From NCBI GenBank assembly GCA_945787925.1, contig CALZJY010000031.1, positions 1-11,506 of the forward strand: a stretch of 11,506 nt of DNA, in the 5' to 3' direction. The position numbers and the translations under genes were made by a program. This document shows, piece after piece, positions 1 to 6,504 of this stretch (its first letter is position 1; each line of letters begins with the position of its first letter). The stretch comes from an uncultured Anaerosporobacter sp. (GTDB lineage: Bacteria > Bacillota > Clostridia > Lachnospirales > Lachnospiraceae). The notes under the pieces are model-generated. The model saw only the letters and a list, made by a program, of their open reading frames with translations. It was not told the origin of the DNA and searched no databases.

Positions 1-248
1 AATGATAATCTTGAACTTCCAATAAGCTTAGAAAATTCTTTCGTTACAAATCGTTTTTCGCCCGGCATCATAAGTAAGTAAAACTTTGTTTTCTGGCTAT
101 TACATAAAAATAAATTTTTGCAAATGGAGATTCCTAATACCTCGCTTACCTTGTCACATTCCGCAATGGTTGCCATTTCCTTTTCTAACCTTCCTTCTTC
201 ATTTGGTGCTTGTGTGAAGATTGGTGAAATTGCTGTTGTACCTTCCAT
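1..248 (-). CDS. ProX/YbaK-like prolyl-tRNA editing protein, partial (N-terminal part), possible internal deletion
   Basis: The reading frame opens at an ATG (248) and runs without a stop off the left edge, giving 82 codons. An AAGGGAG ribosome site lies about 8 bases upstream. The segment ICKNLFLCN, then QKTKFYLLMMPGEKRF and a downstream SSRLS, is typical of the ProX/YbaK family, which hydrolyses mischarged aminoacyl-tRNA (usually Ala- or Cys-tRNAPro) in trans. The family normally has a GRLEKE stretch followed by roughly 20 residues (a helix and strand ending in a DHE-P-like motif) before the T-I-x-x-C segment. Here GRLEKE runs straight into MATIAECDKV, so that block seems to be missing in frame. 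The family comparison is from memory. The C-terminal part is outside the window. Family call is fairly sure; whether the protein still works is doubtful. Confidence 0.75.
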   Translation of the reverse strand, partial: MEGTTAISPIFTQAPNEEGRLEKEMATIAECDKVSEVLGISICKNLFLCNSQKTKFYLLMMPGEKRFVTKEFSKLIGSSRLS

Positions 249-285
249 TGTCTTTTCTCCCTTCCTATCCATTCTTTTGCTCACT

Positions 286-294
286 AGTATACCA
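286..294 (-). promoter_or_regulatory. Extended -10 promoter for the ProX-like gene
   Basis: On the minus strand this reads TGGTATACT, a TGn-TATACT extended -10 element, with the ribosome site and ATG (248) about 30 bases downstream. No good -35 is present; the -35 area is occupied by the 304-323 inverted repeat. Confidence 0.5.
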
Positions 295-303
295 CAAAAG
301 AAG

Positions 304-323
304 ATGGGTAAAACATTACCCAT
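304..323 (-). terminator. Short inverted repeat, probable weak terminator after the 2-hydroxyacid dehydrogenase
   Basis: ATGGGTAA and TTACCCAT form an 8-bp stem with a 4-base loop, 27 bases after the dehydrogenase stop codon. On the minus strand it is followed by the T-rich CTTCTTTTG. It also overlaps the -35 region of the ProX-like gene, so it could instead be an operator. The stem is short and the T tract is interrupted. Confidence 0.45.
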
Positions 324-350
324 ACCTTCCCGTCTTACTTCTATCTTTCC

Positions 351-1349
351 TTATACAATTTGATTGTTGCACTCCTCTTCCGCTAATAATACAGTTAAGT
401 TTTCTAAGGAAATCTCAATCATATTCGTAAGCGCCTCATCGGTATAAGAGCCGATATGAGGCGTTACTAATACCTTCGGATATAGGGAAAACAATCTCTC
501 ATATACCTTGTTTGGAATCGCCTGTCCTTCAAAGTCTTTGAAGAAGATCTCACGTTCTCCTTCTAATACGTCCGTTGCATATCCGCCTAATTTTCCACTT
601 TCGATTCCACGTATGATCGCTTCGATATCCTGGAGTTCCCCACGTGCCGTATTGACTAGGATGGCATCTTGTTTCATTTTAGCAATGAATTCATCATTGA
701 TGAAATGGTCGTTTTGCCCTTTGAAATATGGTACGTGCACCGTGATGATATCTGCCTCTGCAAGTACCTCTTCTAGCGGCTTATATGTTACGACCTCTTT
801 TGCTGCTTCCGATTCAAACACATCATACGCGATTACGTTTGCACCAAGTCCTTTGAATAACTGTGCAGAAGTAAGTCCGATACGGCCTGTTCCTAATACA
901 CCTACGGTGCAGTTACGGATTTCACGGCTGAACATCGTTTCATCTACGGTAAAGTTGCGGTTCGCCGTACGGCTTACCGCATATGCCGTATGACGAAGTA
1001 GCATCATTGCATGGGTTACTGCAAGCTCGCTGATGGCATTCGGGGAGTAGCCTGGTACACGTGCTACCTTTAAGCCTAGTTCTTTTGCTTTTTCAAGGTC
1101 TACGTGATCAAACCCTACGGTTCTTGTAAGCACATATTCTAATCCGCTTTCTTCTAATAATGCAAGGTTTCTTGCATCTGCCATACAGTTTCCACGAACC
1201 ATAATGGCTTTGGCTCCGATTGCTTCCTTTACATTCTCATGATTTAACCCTAACGTTACTAATTTCAAGTCAAATCCGAACTTTTTATTAATTTCATGAA
1301 AATACGGGACTTCGGTTGGCCTTACCCCATAACATACTACTTGAATCAT
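351..1349 (-). CDS. D-2-hydroxyacid dehydrogenase (D-lactate / 2-hydroxyisocaproate dehydrogenase type)
   Basis: This 332-residue cytoplasmic enzyme has the usual length and order of D-isomer-specific NAD-dependent 2-hydroxyacid dehydrogenases, which reduce 2-oxoacids such as pyruvate to D-2-hydroxyacids and regenerate NAD in fermentation. The N-terminal substrate domain includes YSPNAISELA (101-110). The Rossmann motif GTGRIG is at 153-158, and an acidic residue at 176 (AYD) favours NAD over NADP. The catalytic triad is recognisable as Arg236 (NTARGE), Glu265 (after DVLEG) and His298 (TPHIG). The ATG is preceded by AGAGAGGAT at good spacing. It is a single-gene unit with its own promoter (1416-1444). 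Substrate preference between pyruvate and branched 2-oxoacids cannot be told from sequence; similarity to clostridial LdhA/2-hydroxyisocaproate dehydrogenase is a family-level judgement. Confidence 0.92.
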   Translation of the reverse strand: MIQVVCYGVRPTEVPYFHEINKKFGFDLKLVTLGLNHENVKEAIGAKAIMVRGNCMADARNLALLEESGLEYVLTRTVGFDHVDLEKAKELGLKVARVPGYSPNAISELAVTHAMMLLRHTAYAVSRTANRNFTVDETMFSREIRNCTVGVLGTGRIGLTSAQLFKGLGANVIAYDVFESEAAKEVVTYKPLEEVLAEADIITVHVPYFKGQNDHFINDEFIAKMKQDAILVNTARGELQDIEAIIRGIESGKLGGYATDVLEGEREIFFKDFEGQAIPNKVYERLFSLYPKVLVTPHIGSYTDEALTNMIEISLENLTVLLAEEECNNQIV

Positions 1350-1415
1350 TCTTATATCCTCTCTTAAAAAGACTGTTTAAGTCTCAATTAATCCTTTTTT
1401 AAGGTTGCGTGTTCC

Positions 1416-1444
1416 ATTTTACAAAAATATACTGGATTAATCAA
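1416..1444 (-). promoter_or_regulatory. Sigma-70-type promoter of the 2-hydroxyacid dehydrogenase
   Basis: On the minus strand TTGATT (1444-1439) and TAAAAT (1421-1416) are separated by 17 bases. The predicted start near 1409 gives a leader of about 60 bases. That leader contains an imperfect inverted repeat (CTTTTTTAAG 1394-1403 against CTTAAAAAG 1363-1371) whose 3' arm abuts the ribosome site. Confidence 0.7.
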
Positions 1445-1467
1445 CTTCTGACTTCTTTTTAGGAGAG

Positions 1468-1514
1468 TTTTTAACGCATAGGAGATTGCAGCGCAATTTC
1501 CTATGCGTTAAAAA
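1468..1514. repeat. Long near-perfect palindrome (22-bp arms, 3-base loop)
   Basis: Arms 1468-1489 and 1493-1514 are complementary over 22 bp with one G-T wobble, around the loop AGC. The element starts with TTTTT and ends with AAAAA on both strands, so it lacks the trailing T tract of an intrinsic terminator. It sits between the cytidine deaminase terminator and the dehydrogenase promoter, and its last bases overlap the terminator's first arm. Confidence 0.8.
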
Positions 1515-1547
1515 AAGATGGGACCGAAACTACGGTTCCATCTTTTT
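1512..1547 (-). terminator. Intrinsic terminator of cytidine deaminase
   Basis: Arms 1512-1526 and 1533-1547 pair over 15 bp with one wobble, with loop AAACTA. On the minus strand the hairpin ends in a run of seven T (1516-1510), 10 bases after the deaminase stop. It also has a T run on the plus strand, so it could work both ways. Confidence 0.85.
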
Positions 1548-1556
1548 CAAGCCTGC

Positions 1557-1988
1557 CTAGACTAAATCTTTTCCAGTAAACCCAAGAGGTAATAATTCCT
1601 CTAAAGTGAACTCTTTATAGTCATCTACGCTTTTTGCCATATATATTTTAAAGTTTTTATGATCACAGAATTCTGCCATTACCTGTCTACATACACCACA
1701 TGGTGCACAGTATTCGCCTTGCCCTTGTTCTACATCTGATTTGTTTCCTACAAGCGCAATCGCTACAAAGTCTTTGTCCCCTTCTGATACGGCTTTAAAA
1801 AATGCTGTTCTTTCTGCACAGTTCGTTGCAGGATATGCTGCATTTTCAATATTACAGCCCTGATAAACCTTTCCATCTGCAGTTAATAATGCAGCACCTA
1901 CATTAAAGTTTGAATATGGTGTATAACAATTCTTTTGTGCGTCAAATGCTTGTTGAATTAAAGCTTTTACATCTATCATTTTAATCAT
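1557..1988 (-). CDS. cdd: Cytidine deaminase
   Basis: This small zinc enzyme (143 residues from the chosen start) converts cytidine and deoxycytidine to uridine and deoxyuridine in pyrimidine salvage. The sequence shows the family hallmark: CNIENAAY, then NCAERTA with zinc-ligand Cys57 and catalytic Glu59, then PCGVCRQ with Cys97 and Cys100. This three-cysteine pattern is that of the short homotetrameric bacterial enzymes. A longer frame opens at 2015, but that ATG would lie only about 9 bases after the predicted transcription start. AGAAAGGA precedes the ATG at 1988, and another ATG at 1979 fits homolog N-termini equally well, so the start is either 1988 or 1979. The gene has its own promoter and a strong terminator. 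Confidence 0.95.
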   Translation of the reverse strand: MIKMIDVKALIQQAFDAQKNCYTPYSNFNVGAALLTADGKVYQGCNIENAAYPATNCAERTAFFKAVSEGDKDFVAIALVGNKSDVEQGQGEYCAPCGVCRQVMAEFCDHKNFKIYMAKSVDDYKEFTLEELLPLGFTGKDLV

Positions 1989-2030
1989 CCAATCCTTTCT
2001 CGGCGGTTCCTCCATGCATGAGGGAAGAAC

Positions 2031-2059
2031 ATTATATCACTAATTTTAACGTTTGTATA
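2031..2059 (-). promoter_or_regulatory. Promoter of cytidine deaminase
   Basis: The minus strand shows TATACA (2059-2054), a 17-base spacer and a perfect TATAAT (2036-2031). Transcription would start near 2024. No hairpin separates it from the upstream 188-residue gene, so some readthrough is possible. Confidence 0.65.
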
Positions 2060-2078
2060 CATTTATTTTAAATAATTT

Positions 2079-2645
2079 TCAACAAGTTAAAATAGCACTC
2101 CATTGCATAGTTTTCTCCAATATAATCTGTTCTATGTATAGCTTGCAATCCTCATTCATGTACTCTAATAATACGTCCTCGATGGATGCAAGTTCCTGTA
2201 TGTTAAGTTCCTTTGGAATTCCTAAAAACAATCGATAATCATTTTTTCCTTGAATGATTCCAAAGTTCGTTAGCAGCTCTAGCAGCATGCCCCCGATGGA
2301 CTCTCCTTTTGCAGCAACTCCTAACCAGGCAGCAGGATGCCTTCTTTTCGGAATCTGCTGTAACAAAAACAATGCAGTGTCGATTTCCCATTCGGCAAGC
2401 CTTGGCATGTAAATCATTCCGCGTCCATGATGTCCCATGTTCTCTGGTCGGACATCGTCTAGCTGTTCCATACAAAGAAGTGCGTTAGAAAGCTCTGCTT
2501 CCTCTAACTCCTCATAGCATGGAACTTTCTCAAACTCAATCGTCTGTCCATTTACTTTACGATACTGTCTCCCTAATTCCTTACTCGAAACAAGATGAAT
2601 GGATGGCTCCTCCGTCCGTCCTACCAAAATGATTCTTTTCCTCAT
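2079..2645 (-). CDS. Unrecognised soluble protein, 188 residues
   Basis: I do not recognise this family. The ATG has a good AGGGGGTG ribosome site five bases upstream, a well-formed promoter at 2676-2704, and normal codon use, so it is very likely a real gene. It has no signal peptide or membrane segment. The N-terminus is a probable beta strand (KRIILVGR), the middle is acidic (EELEEAEL, 45-52), then there is a glycine/histidine patch (MGHHGRGMIYMP, 70-81) and a helix-rich C-terminal half. It follows the CcmF-like membrane protein on the same strand with a 94-base gap but has its own promoter, so a functional link is only a possibility. Confidence 0.75.
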   Translation of the reverse strand: MRKRIILVGRTEEPSIHLVSSKELGRQYRKVNGQTIEFEKVPCYEELEEAELSNALLCMEQLDDVRPENMGHHGRGMIYMPRLAEWEIDTALFLLQQIPKRRHPAAWLGVAAKGESIGGMLLELLTNFGIIQGKNDYRLFLGIPKELNIQELASIEDVLLEYMNEDCKLYIEQIILEKTMQWSAILTC

Positions 2646-2675
2646 AAGCGCACCCCCTAGTGGTTACTTTTTCTC

Positions 2676-2704
2676 ATTATAACGTACTTATTCCAAATGA
2701 ACAA
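2676..2704 (-). promoter_or_regulatory. Promoter of the unrecognised 188-residue gene
   Basis: TTGTTC (2704-2699), a 17-base spacer and a perfect TATAAT (2681-2676) lie on the minus strand, with the ATG about 24 bases beyond the expected transcription start. Confidence 0.65.
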
Positions 2705-2739
2705 TCATTGTATTCCTACTTTTGAGGAGTCGATACTTT

Positions 2740-4278
2740 TTACACTCTTAGAAGCATTTTCCAAATGATGCATCCGATCAGTCCGACTCCTCCAATGCAA
2801 ATCAATGTGCAAAGCGGCCTTGTGCGAACCGTCACAAGCACCTCGCCTTTTGGAACTCCTTGTATTTGCTTTGTGCTTACCTCGTACTCTCCTGCCACCT
2901 TATGCACCATGACTGGCTGCTCGTTTCGAAGCCTCTCCCCATCCAAGGCTTCCCCTTTGACCGTGATGATGGATTGGCTGACGGTACAGATTGCCTGCTG
3001 CTCCTTAGAAAATCCAAAGGAGGTCACGGCACCAAGCAGAATGAGTGCCCAAAAGAGCTGTACGACAAGATATGGCTTCTTTGGCAGCTTTCGAATCTGC
3101 AGTAAGAAAAACGTGATTGGAAACAGGCTGATCCATACTAAGACAAGGGAAAATACATCACCGCCTGCAACTCCAAGCTCAATCAACAAGGTAAATACAC
3201 TATTCCATAGGATGACTGCGACATATTGTAACTTTGTGAGCGCTTCCTGGCTCCAGATCAGGATTCCCACAGCTGCCACCCCATACAGCAGTGTTCCTAC
3301 GATTCCAGCCACCTTCCATACGGTGCTCGTGATCATCTGCTGTAATAGAATGATTGCAAACATGCCATAGCTATAGAGGTAGGTCACATGACGAATCATT
3401 ACGAGTGGCTCCCATTCCTCTAGTGGCTGCCCTGTTTCTAACCATTTCTTAATCCGCAGGATCATCCTGGCAAGCAGCAGGGCGAACAAGAACGTCCCCA
3501 TCCATACCTCACCCAAGCTTACGATTCCGATCATTACAAAGCTAAGAGGCATCGTACACGGCTCCTCCTCATACGTATTCTTTCCATGAAGCATCGCACA
3601 TAAAAACAGCCATGCCACCGAGAAACTTAGGATACCGGTGATCTCTCCTTGCGTTCCTATCACCTTGCCACTGATACACCAATTCATCGCAACAAATAGC
3701 AGTCCACTCCCGTCAAACAATAGGCTGAGACGAATCCAGCGCTTGATCTTGATTGGACGTTTCTTTGCTACTACTGCCAGTGAGGATAGTATCGTCATCG
3801 CTCCTATTCCTAACGCAAACCCTAACTGGGCAAGGCTTGCAAGAATGCTTCTGCTTCCCACTCCAATTATCGGTTCCTCATATAAGAGAGGTTTTCCTAT
3901 GGCCGCTACAATCACGAGGAGCAACACCGATTCTAACGCATACATGCCAAGAATCTGCTTTTTATACCGCACTCCGTAACGAACTGCTAAAATTCCTAGA
4001 TAGGCAAGTACCATACCGAGCATCATGCTATTGCCTTCCCAGCCATGGAAAAATCCTAGCAGACTTCCTGCTGTGGATTGTCCTGCAAGCTGCCGACTCG
4101 TAAGTCTTGCTGCCATACCCGCTACGAATGACAGGGTAACTCCTAAGAGGCTCATCCCCCATACAAAGTAGGTCACTTTCGTTATTTTTTCCGCTATTCC
4201 ACTAAGCAGCACGATGGCCATTCCTGCAAATAACAGCATGGTCACAAATAAGCCATTCATTTCTACTCCGATTTTCAT
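2740..4278 (-). CDS. Polytopic membrane protein resembling CcmF but without the WWD heme motif
   Basis: This 512-residue protein has about a dozen hydrophobic segments and a soluble loop of about 60 residues (about 424-482) before a final membrane helix. Several stretches recall the cytochrome c heme lyase subunit CcmF: GWEGNSMML (79-87) resembles the WGxHEGSLLLW signature; AMLHGK (228-233) resembles the segment after the heme-binding motif; GAVTSFGFSKEQQ (416-428) resembles the entry to the periplasmic domain; and VRTRPL (484-489) followed by a glycine-rich helix resembles the YKP-containing C-terminus. The tryptophan-rich WGGxWFWDP motif is absent, most of the family's conserved histidines appear missing, and the protein is shorter than typical CcmF (about 650 residues). 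No other ccm gene is nearby. The start has AGGAAG five bases upstream. The likeness is my own reading from memory and is tentative; otherwise treat it as an uncharacterised membrane protein. Confidence 0.8.
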   Translation of the reverse strand: MKIGVEMNGLFVTMLLFAGMAIVLLSGIAEKITKVTYFVWGMSLLGVTLSFVAGMAARLTSRQLAGQSTAGSLLGFFHGWEGNSMMLGMVLAYLGILAVRYGVRYKKQILGMYALESVLLLVIVAAIGKPLLYEEPIIGVGSRSILASLAQLGFALGIGAMTILSSLAVVAKKRPIKIKRWIRLSLLFDGSGLLFVAMNWCISGKVIGTQGEITGILSFSVAWLFLCAMLHGKNTYEEEPCTMPLSFVMIGIVSLGEVWMGTFLFALLLARMILRIKKWLETGQPLEEWEPLVMIRHVTYLYSYGMFAIILLQQMITSTVWKVAGIVGTLLYGVAAVGILIWSQEALTKLQYVAVILWNSVFTLLIELGVAGGDVFSLVLVWISLFPITFFLLQIRKLPKKPYLVVQLFWALILLGAVTSFGFSKEQQAICTVSQSIITVKGEALDGERLRNEQPVMVHKVAGEYEVSTKQIQGVPKGEVLVTVRTRPLCTLICIGGVGLIGCIIWKMLLRV

Positions 4279-4341
4279 TTTTTCTTCCTATCACATGGTT
4301 TGTTTATGTATATGCTTGGCACAAAGAGGCTTATACCAAAA

Positions 4342-4375
4342 AAGGACAAAGTCATTGGCCTATGACTTTGTCCTT
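4342..4375 (-). terminator. Intrinsic terminator of the DUF2752-CD225 operon
   Basis: A perfect 14-bp stem (4342-4355 with 4362-4375) has a 6-base loop. On the minus strand it is followed directly by a TTTTTT-type tract, and it lies 17 bases after the stop codon at 4392. Confidence 0.9.
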
Positions 4376-4391
4376 CTAACCTATCTTTGTA

Positions 4392-4808
4392 TTAAAGTTC
4401 TGCCAAAATGCTGAATCCGAAAAATCCTGTATATAATACGCCACATACAAGAGAAAGGATTAACCCTACGATTAAGATTGTTTTTGCAGTCTTTGTATTC
4501 TTTTCATATTTCGCAATATCTCCATTAGAAAGTGCATTCTTTCCTAAGATTGCAAAGATCAGGGCAATTCCACCAAATAATTGGTTACAGCATGCTAATT
4601 CTAAGACACAGAGAATAAGAAGTGTTGTGAAACTCTTTTCCACTTCTTTGGATACCATAAATGGTTGTTGCTGATATCCTTGATTATAGTTCATGTTATT
4701 TGAGTAATTCATATTTGGATTCCCATTATACGTTTGCAATGGTGCTCCACAGTTTTCGCAAAATGGTGCTCCATCTCTGGAGTTTGCTCCACAGTTTGGA
4801 CAATACAT
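4392..4808 (-). CDS. Zinc-ribbon protein with CD225/dispanin-like membrane domain
   Basis: The 138-residue product begins with a zinc ribbon (Cys3, Cys6, Cys17, Cys20), followed by an Asn/Gln/Tyr-rich linker (about 28-50). Two hydrophobic segments (about 60-90 and 110-135) flank a polar stretch, KNALSNGDIAKYEKNTKTAKT. The CNQLFGGIALIFA segment, the charged G-D-x-x-x-Y stretch and the second helix match the CD225/dispanin pattern, also found in vertebrate interferon-induced transmembrane proteins. Bacterial members are mostly uncharacterised. The AAAGGAGG ribosome site overlaps the stop codon of the DUF2752 gene 15 bases upstream, so the two are co-transcribed. The architecture suggests a small inner-membrane protein with a cytoplasmic zinc ribbon; the role is unknown. 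Confidence 0.85.
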   Translation of the reverse strand: MYCPNCGANSRDGAPFCENCGAPLQTYNGNPNMNYSNNMNYNQGYQQQPFMVSKEVEKSFTTLLILCVLELACCNQLFGGIALIFAILGKNALSNGDIAKYEKNTKTAKTILIVGLILSLVCGVLYTGFFGFSILAEL

Positions 4809-4823
4809 GTTCTTCTTCCTCCT

Positions 4824-5228
4824 TTAGTAAATCGTTGTTGGTAATAGCCATTCCAATAACGGAAGGTTACGAATGACTCCGAATGCAGCAAGCAGCACCG
4901 CATATACAATCAACGCATTGTTTACCCAGTCATTTTCTGCATTATATCGGATATAGCGATAGGCCCCTATGCCATAACAAAGGATTCCCATTGGTATGGA
5001 TAGCGCGATGAATGGATTATAACGAAATGCCTGATACCATCTGCCACGCATCAATGCTTCCACCATCCTCGTCGTACCGCATCCTGAACAACTATATCCA
5101 GTAGTCCGATAAATCTTGCAGCTCATATCCAATGGTCCTTTTCTTACCATCCATATTAGGGCCATTCCGCATGCGATTATAAACAGCGTGACTGCCACCG
5201 TCTTTTTGAAACGTTCCTTTTGGTTCAC
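4824..5228 (-). CDS. DUF2752 family membrane protein (GTG start)
   Basis: The family hallmark is the segment YRTTGYSCSGCGTTRMVEAL (40-59) followed by G-x-x-x-x-A-F-x-x-N-P-F (62-73), preceded by one membrane helix (about 11-27) and followed by two more (about 74-90 and 104-120). This CxxCGxTR motif with three helices is typical of DUF2752; its biochemical role is unknown. The frame stays open back to a TTG at 5336, but a near-consensus promoter (5284-5312) lies inside that stretch, so transcripts start downstream of it. The GTG at 5228, preceded by GGGGGT, gives a 134-residue protein starting VNQKERFKK, which matches the short N-terminus usual in the family. It is first in a two-gene operon with the zinc-ribbon/CD225 gene. 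Confidence 0.85.
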   Translation of the reverse strand: MNQKERFKKTVAVTLFIIACGMALIWMVRKGPLDMSCKIYRTTGYSCSGCGTTRMVEALMRGRWYQAFRYNPFIALSIPMGILCYGIGAYRYIRYNAENDWVNNALIVYAVLLAAFGVIRNLPLLEWLLPTTIY

Positions 5229-5283
5229 TATGTACCCCCGATGACTCAATTGTTTCAAATGATATTTTCTGTTATTATCGACT

Positions 5284-5312
5284 ATTATACCCAACTTTCT
5301 ACCATCTGTAAA
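5284..5312 (-). promoter_or_regulatory. Near-consensus promoter of the DUF2752-CD225 operon
   Basis: On the minus strand TTTACA (5312-5307), exactly 17 bases, then TATAAT (5289-5284). This is one of the best promoter matches in the window. It implies a transcript start near 5277 and decides the downstream GTG start at 5228. Confidence 0.8.
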
Positions 5313-5347
5313 CGAGAAAAACGCAAAGCAGGGCAAGTTTACTCCTT

Positions 5348-5803
5348 TTATTCAATTCCAATATAGATATGGATCTCTGCCTGTTCCATAGCTTCCTCTT
5401 GATATTCTTCAAAATCACAGACATAGGTACGAGCAAGCCCCATCTTAGGCAACTGTTCCCACAGCTTGGCGACATCCTTTTGTACATCGCCTCTCACTAT
5501 GAACTTCGCATAGTTTCCTGCTGGAATCTTCGTAACCACGATATTCTCTAGCTCTTGTGCTTCCGTCTTTACTTCTCTTCCTACCACTACCATATACTCT
5601 TCCTTTTGGTTTCCAGCATAGTCGGTATATAAGCCGATGGATTTTTCATTGGCGGCATCCTTAATCTGCATAAAGATTCCTTCTGAAAATAACTTCTGCC
5701 ATAATCCGCCGATTACGTTTCCCATCTCTGGTGAATCGTTGCTTGTTCTTGCGGCTACTCCTGCTACGATTTTTTCTTCTAACCTTACTACTTCGTAATT
5801 CAT
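5348..5803 (-). CDS. GyrI-like / AraC effector-binding domain protein (Cass2-type)
   Basis: This 151-residue soluble protein is a free-standing effector-binding domain of the GyrI/Rob C-terminal fold, without any DNA-binding part. Typical elements are the opening YEVVRLEEKIVAGVAART, the SIGLYTDY strand, YMVVVGREV (about 70-78), KIPAGNYAKFIVRG (about 92-105) and a C-terminal EIHIYIGIE strand. Such proteins bind small, often cationic, amphipathic ligands. It follows the WYL-domain remnant with a 68-base gap, a pairing that I recall as common in clostridia. The ribosome site is GAGG-TAGGGAT before the ATG. It may sense or sequester a ligand, but its partner regulator is broken here. Confidence 0.85.
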   Translation of the reverse strand: MNYEVVRLEEKIVAGVAARTSNDSPEMGNVIGGLWQKLFSEGIFMQIKDAANEKSIGLYTDYAGNQKEEYMVVVGREVKTEAQELENIVVTKIPAGNYAKFIVRGDVQKDVAKLWEQLPKMGLARTYVCDFEEYQEEAMEQAEIHIYIGIE

Positions 5804-5871
5804 ATCCCTACCTCATTTCCTTTTTGATAACCTTATTGTAGCAGGGCAAACATGACAACGATCCGTCATCA

Positions 5872-6504
5872 TTAAGAAGAACTATATTTTTTTATGATCG
5901 TATGCAGAAGTTCTTTATATTCCTCGCGAAGGGTCTCCGGGGATACGAGTTCCACTTGGTCTTGAAACGTAAGCAACCATCCAAACAGGTTCTCCTTGCT
6001 TGTAAATCCACCTTCGAAAAGAAGGCTGCCATCGTCTCGTTCCTCAATACTTTCCCTTCCATAGTCCTCGATAAGCCTCCATTTCATGTCCGCAGAAAAT
6101 AACGCGGTAATATGCACGGTCTTTGGATATACTTCTTCCTCTACAAACTCTGGAGGCTCGACCTGCTGCTGTTCAAACCATTCCTCCATTACGACTAACT
6201 CCTCCATCCTCGTAAGCTTGAACATGCGATACGCCTTACGGGTAAGGCAGTACCCCCATACATACCAAGAGGACCACTGAAATAGCAGGTAATATGGCTC
6301 GATGCACCTTGTACGTTGGCCCTTTGGTCCATAATACGAAAACTGAATCCTTCTTCCGTCCTCAATGGCCTGCTGAATCTTCGTAATCTTCGGTGGAAGG
6401 CTGTTCTTATACCAGCTAGACAGATCAATGCGGATATGTTCGTTGGAAGGCAATACGTTCGTGCTTCCTCCTGTCACCTTGTCAATCAACTGCTGATAAC
6501 GATC
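5872..6504 (-). pseudogene. WYL-domain transcriptional regulator, 5'-truncated (no HTH)
   Basis: About 205 codons keep the back part of a YafY-type WYL regulator: a linker, then the WYL core with SWYVWGY (74-80, counted from the TTG at 6489) and MFKLTRM (89-95), and a C-terminal WCX-like domain (about 118-205). Complete members have an N-terminal winged helix-turn-helix, so roughly 90-100 residues are missing. Homology continues upstream of the TTG as DRYQQLIDKV and then stops at about 6504, where the sequence becomes the SufBD-like gene in another frame. The only available start is a TTG overlapping the stop codon of that fragment, with no ribosome site. A coupled WYL-only protein cannot be excluded, but a deletion-generated pseudogene is more likely. 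Confidence 0.8.

Noticed and set aside
118..430. Open frames on the plus strand in the first 430 bases
   Set aside because: They lie opposite the ProX-like gene and the end of the dehydrogenase, lack ribosome sites and give low-complexity hydrophobic peptides.
508..993. 161-codon plus-strand frame
   Set aside because: It is antisense to the dehydrogenase, whose catalytic motifs are unambiguous.
2765..4103. Long plus-strand frames opposite the CcmF-like gene
   Set aside because: The minus-strand frame is longer, has a ribosome site and consistent membrane periodicity; the plus frames are shadows.
4279..4341. Promoter for the CcmF-like gene
   Set aside because: Several AT-rich hexamers are present but no -35/-10 pair with acceptable spacing, so none is reported.
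5852..5869. ATGAC-N8-GTCAT repeat before the GyrI-like gene as an operator
   Set aside because: Five-base arms with this spacing are expected by chance; no supporting second site was seen.
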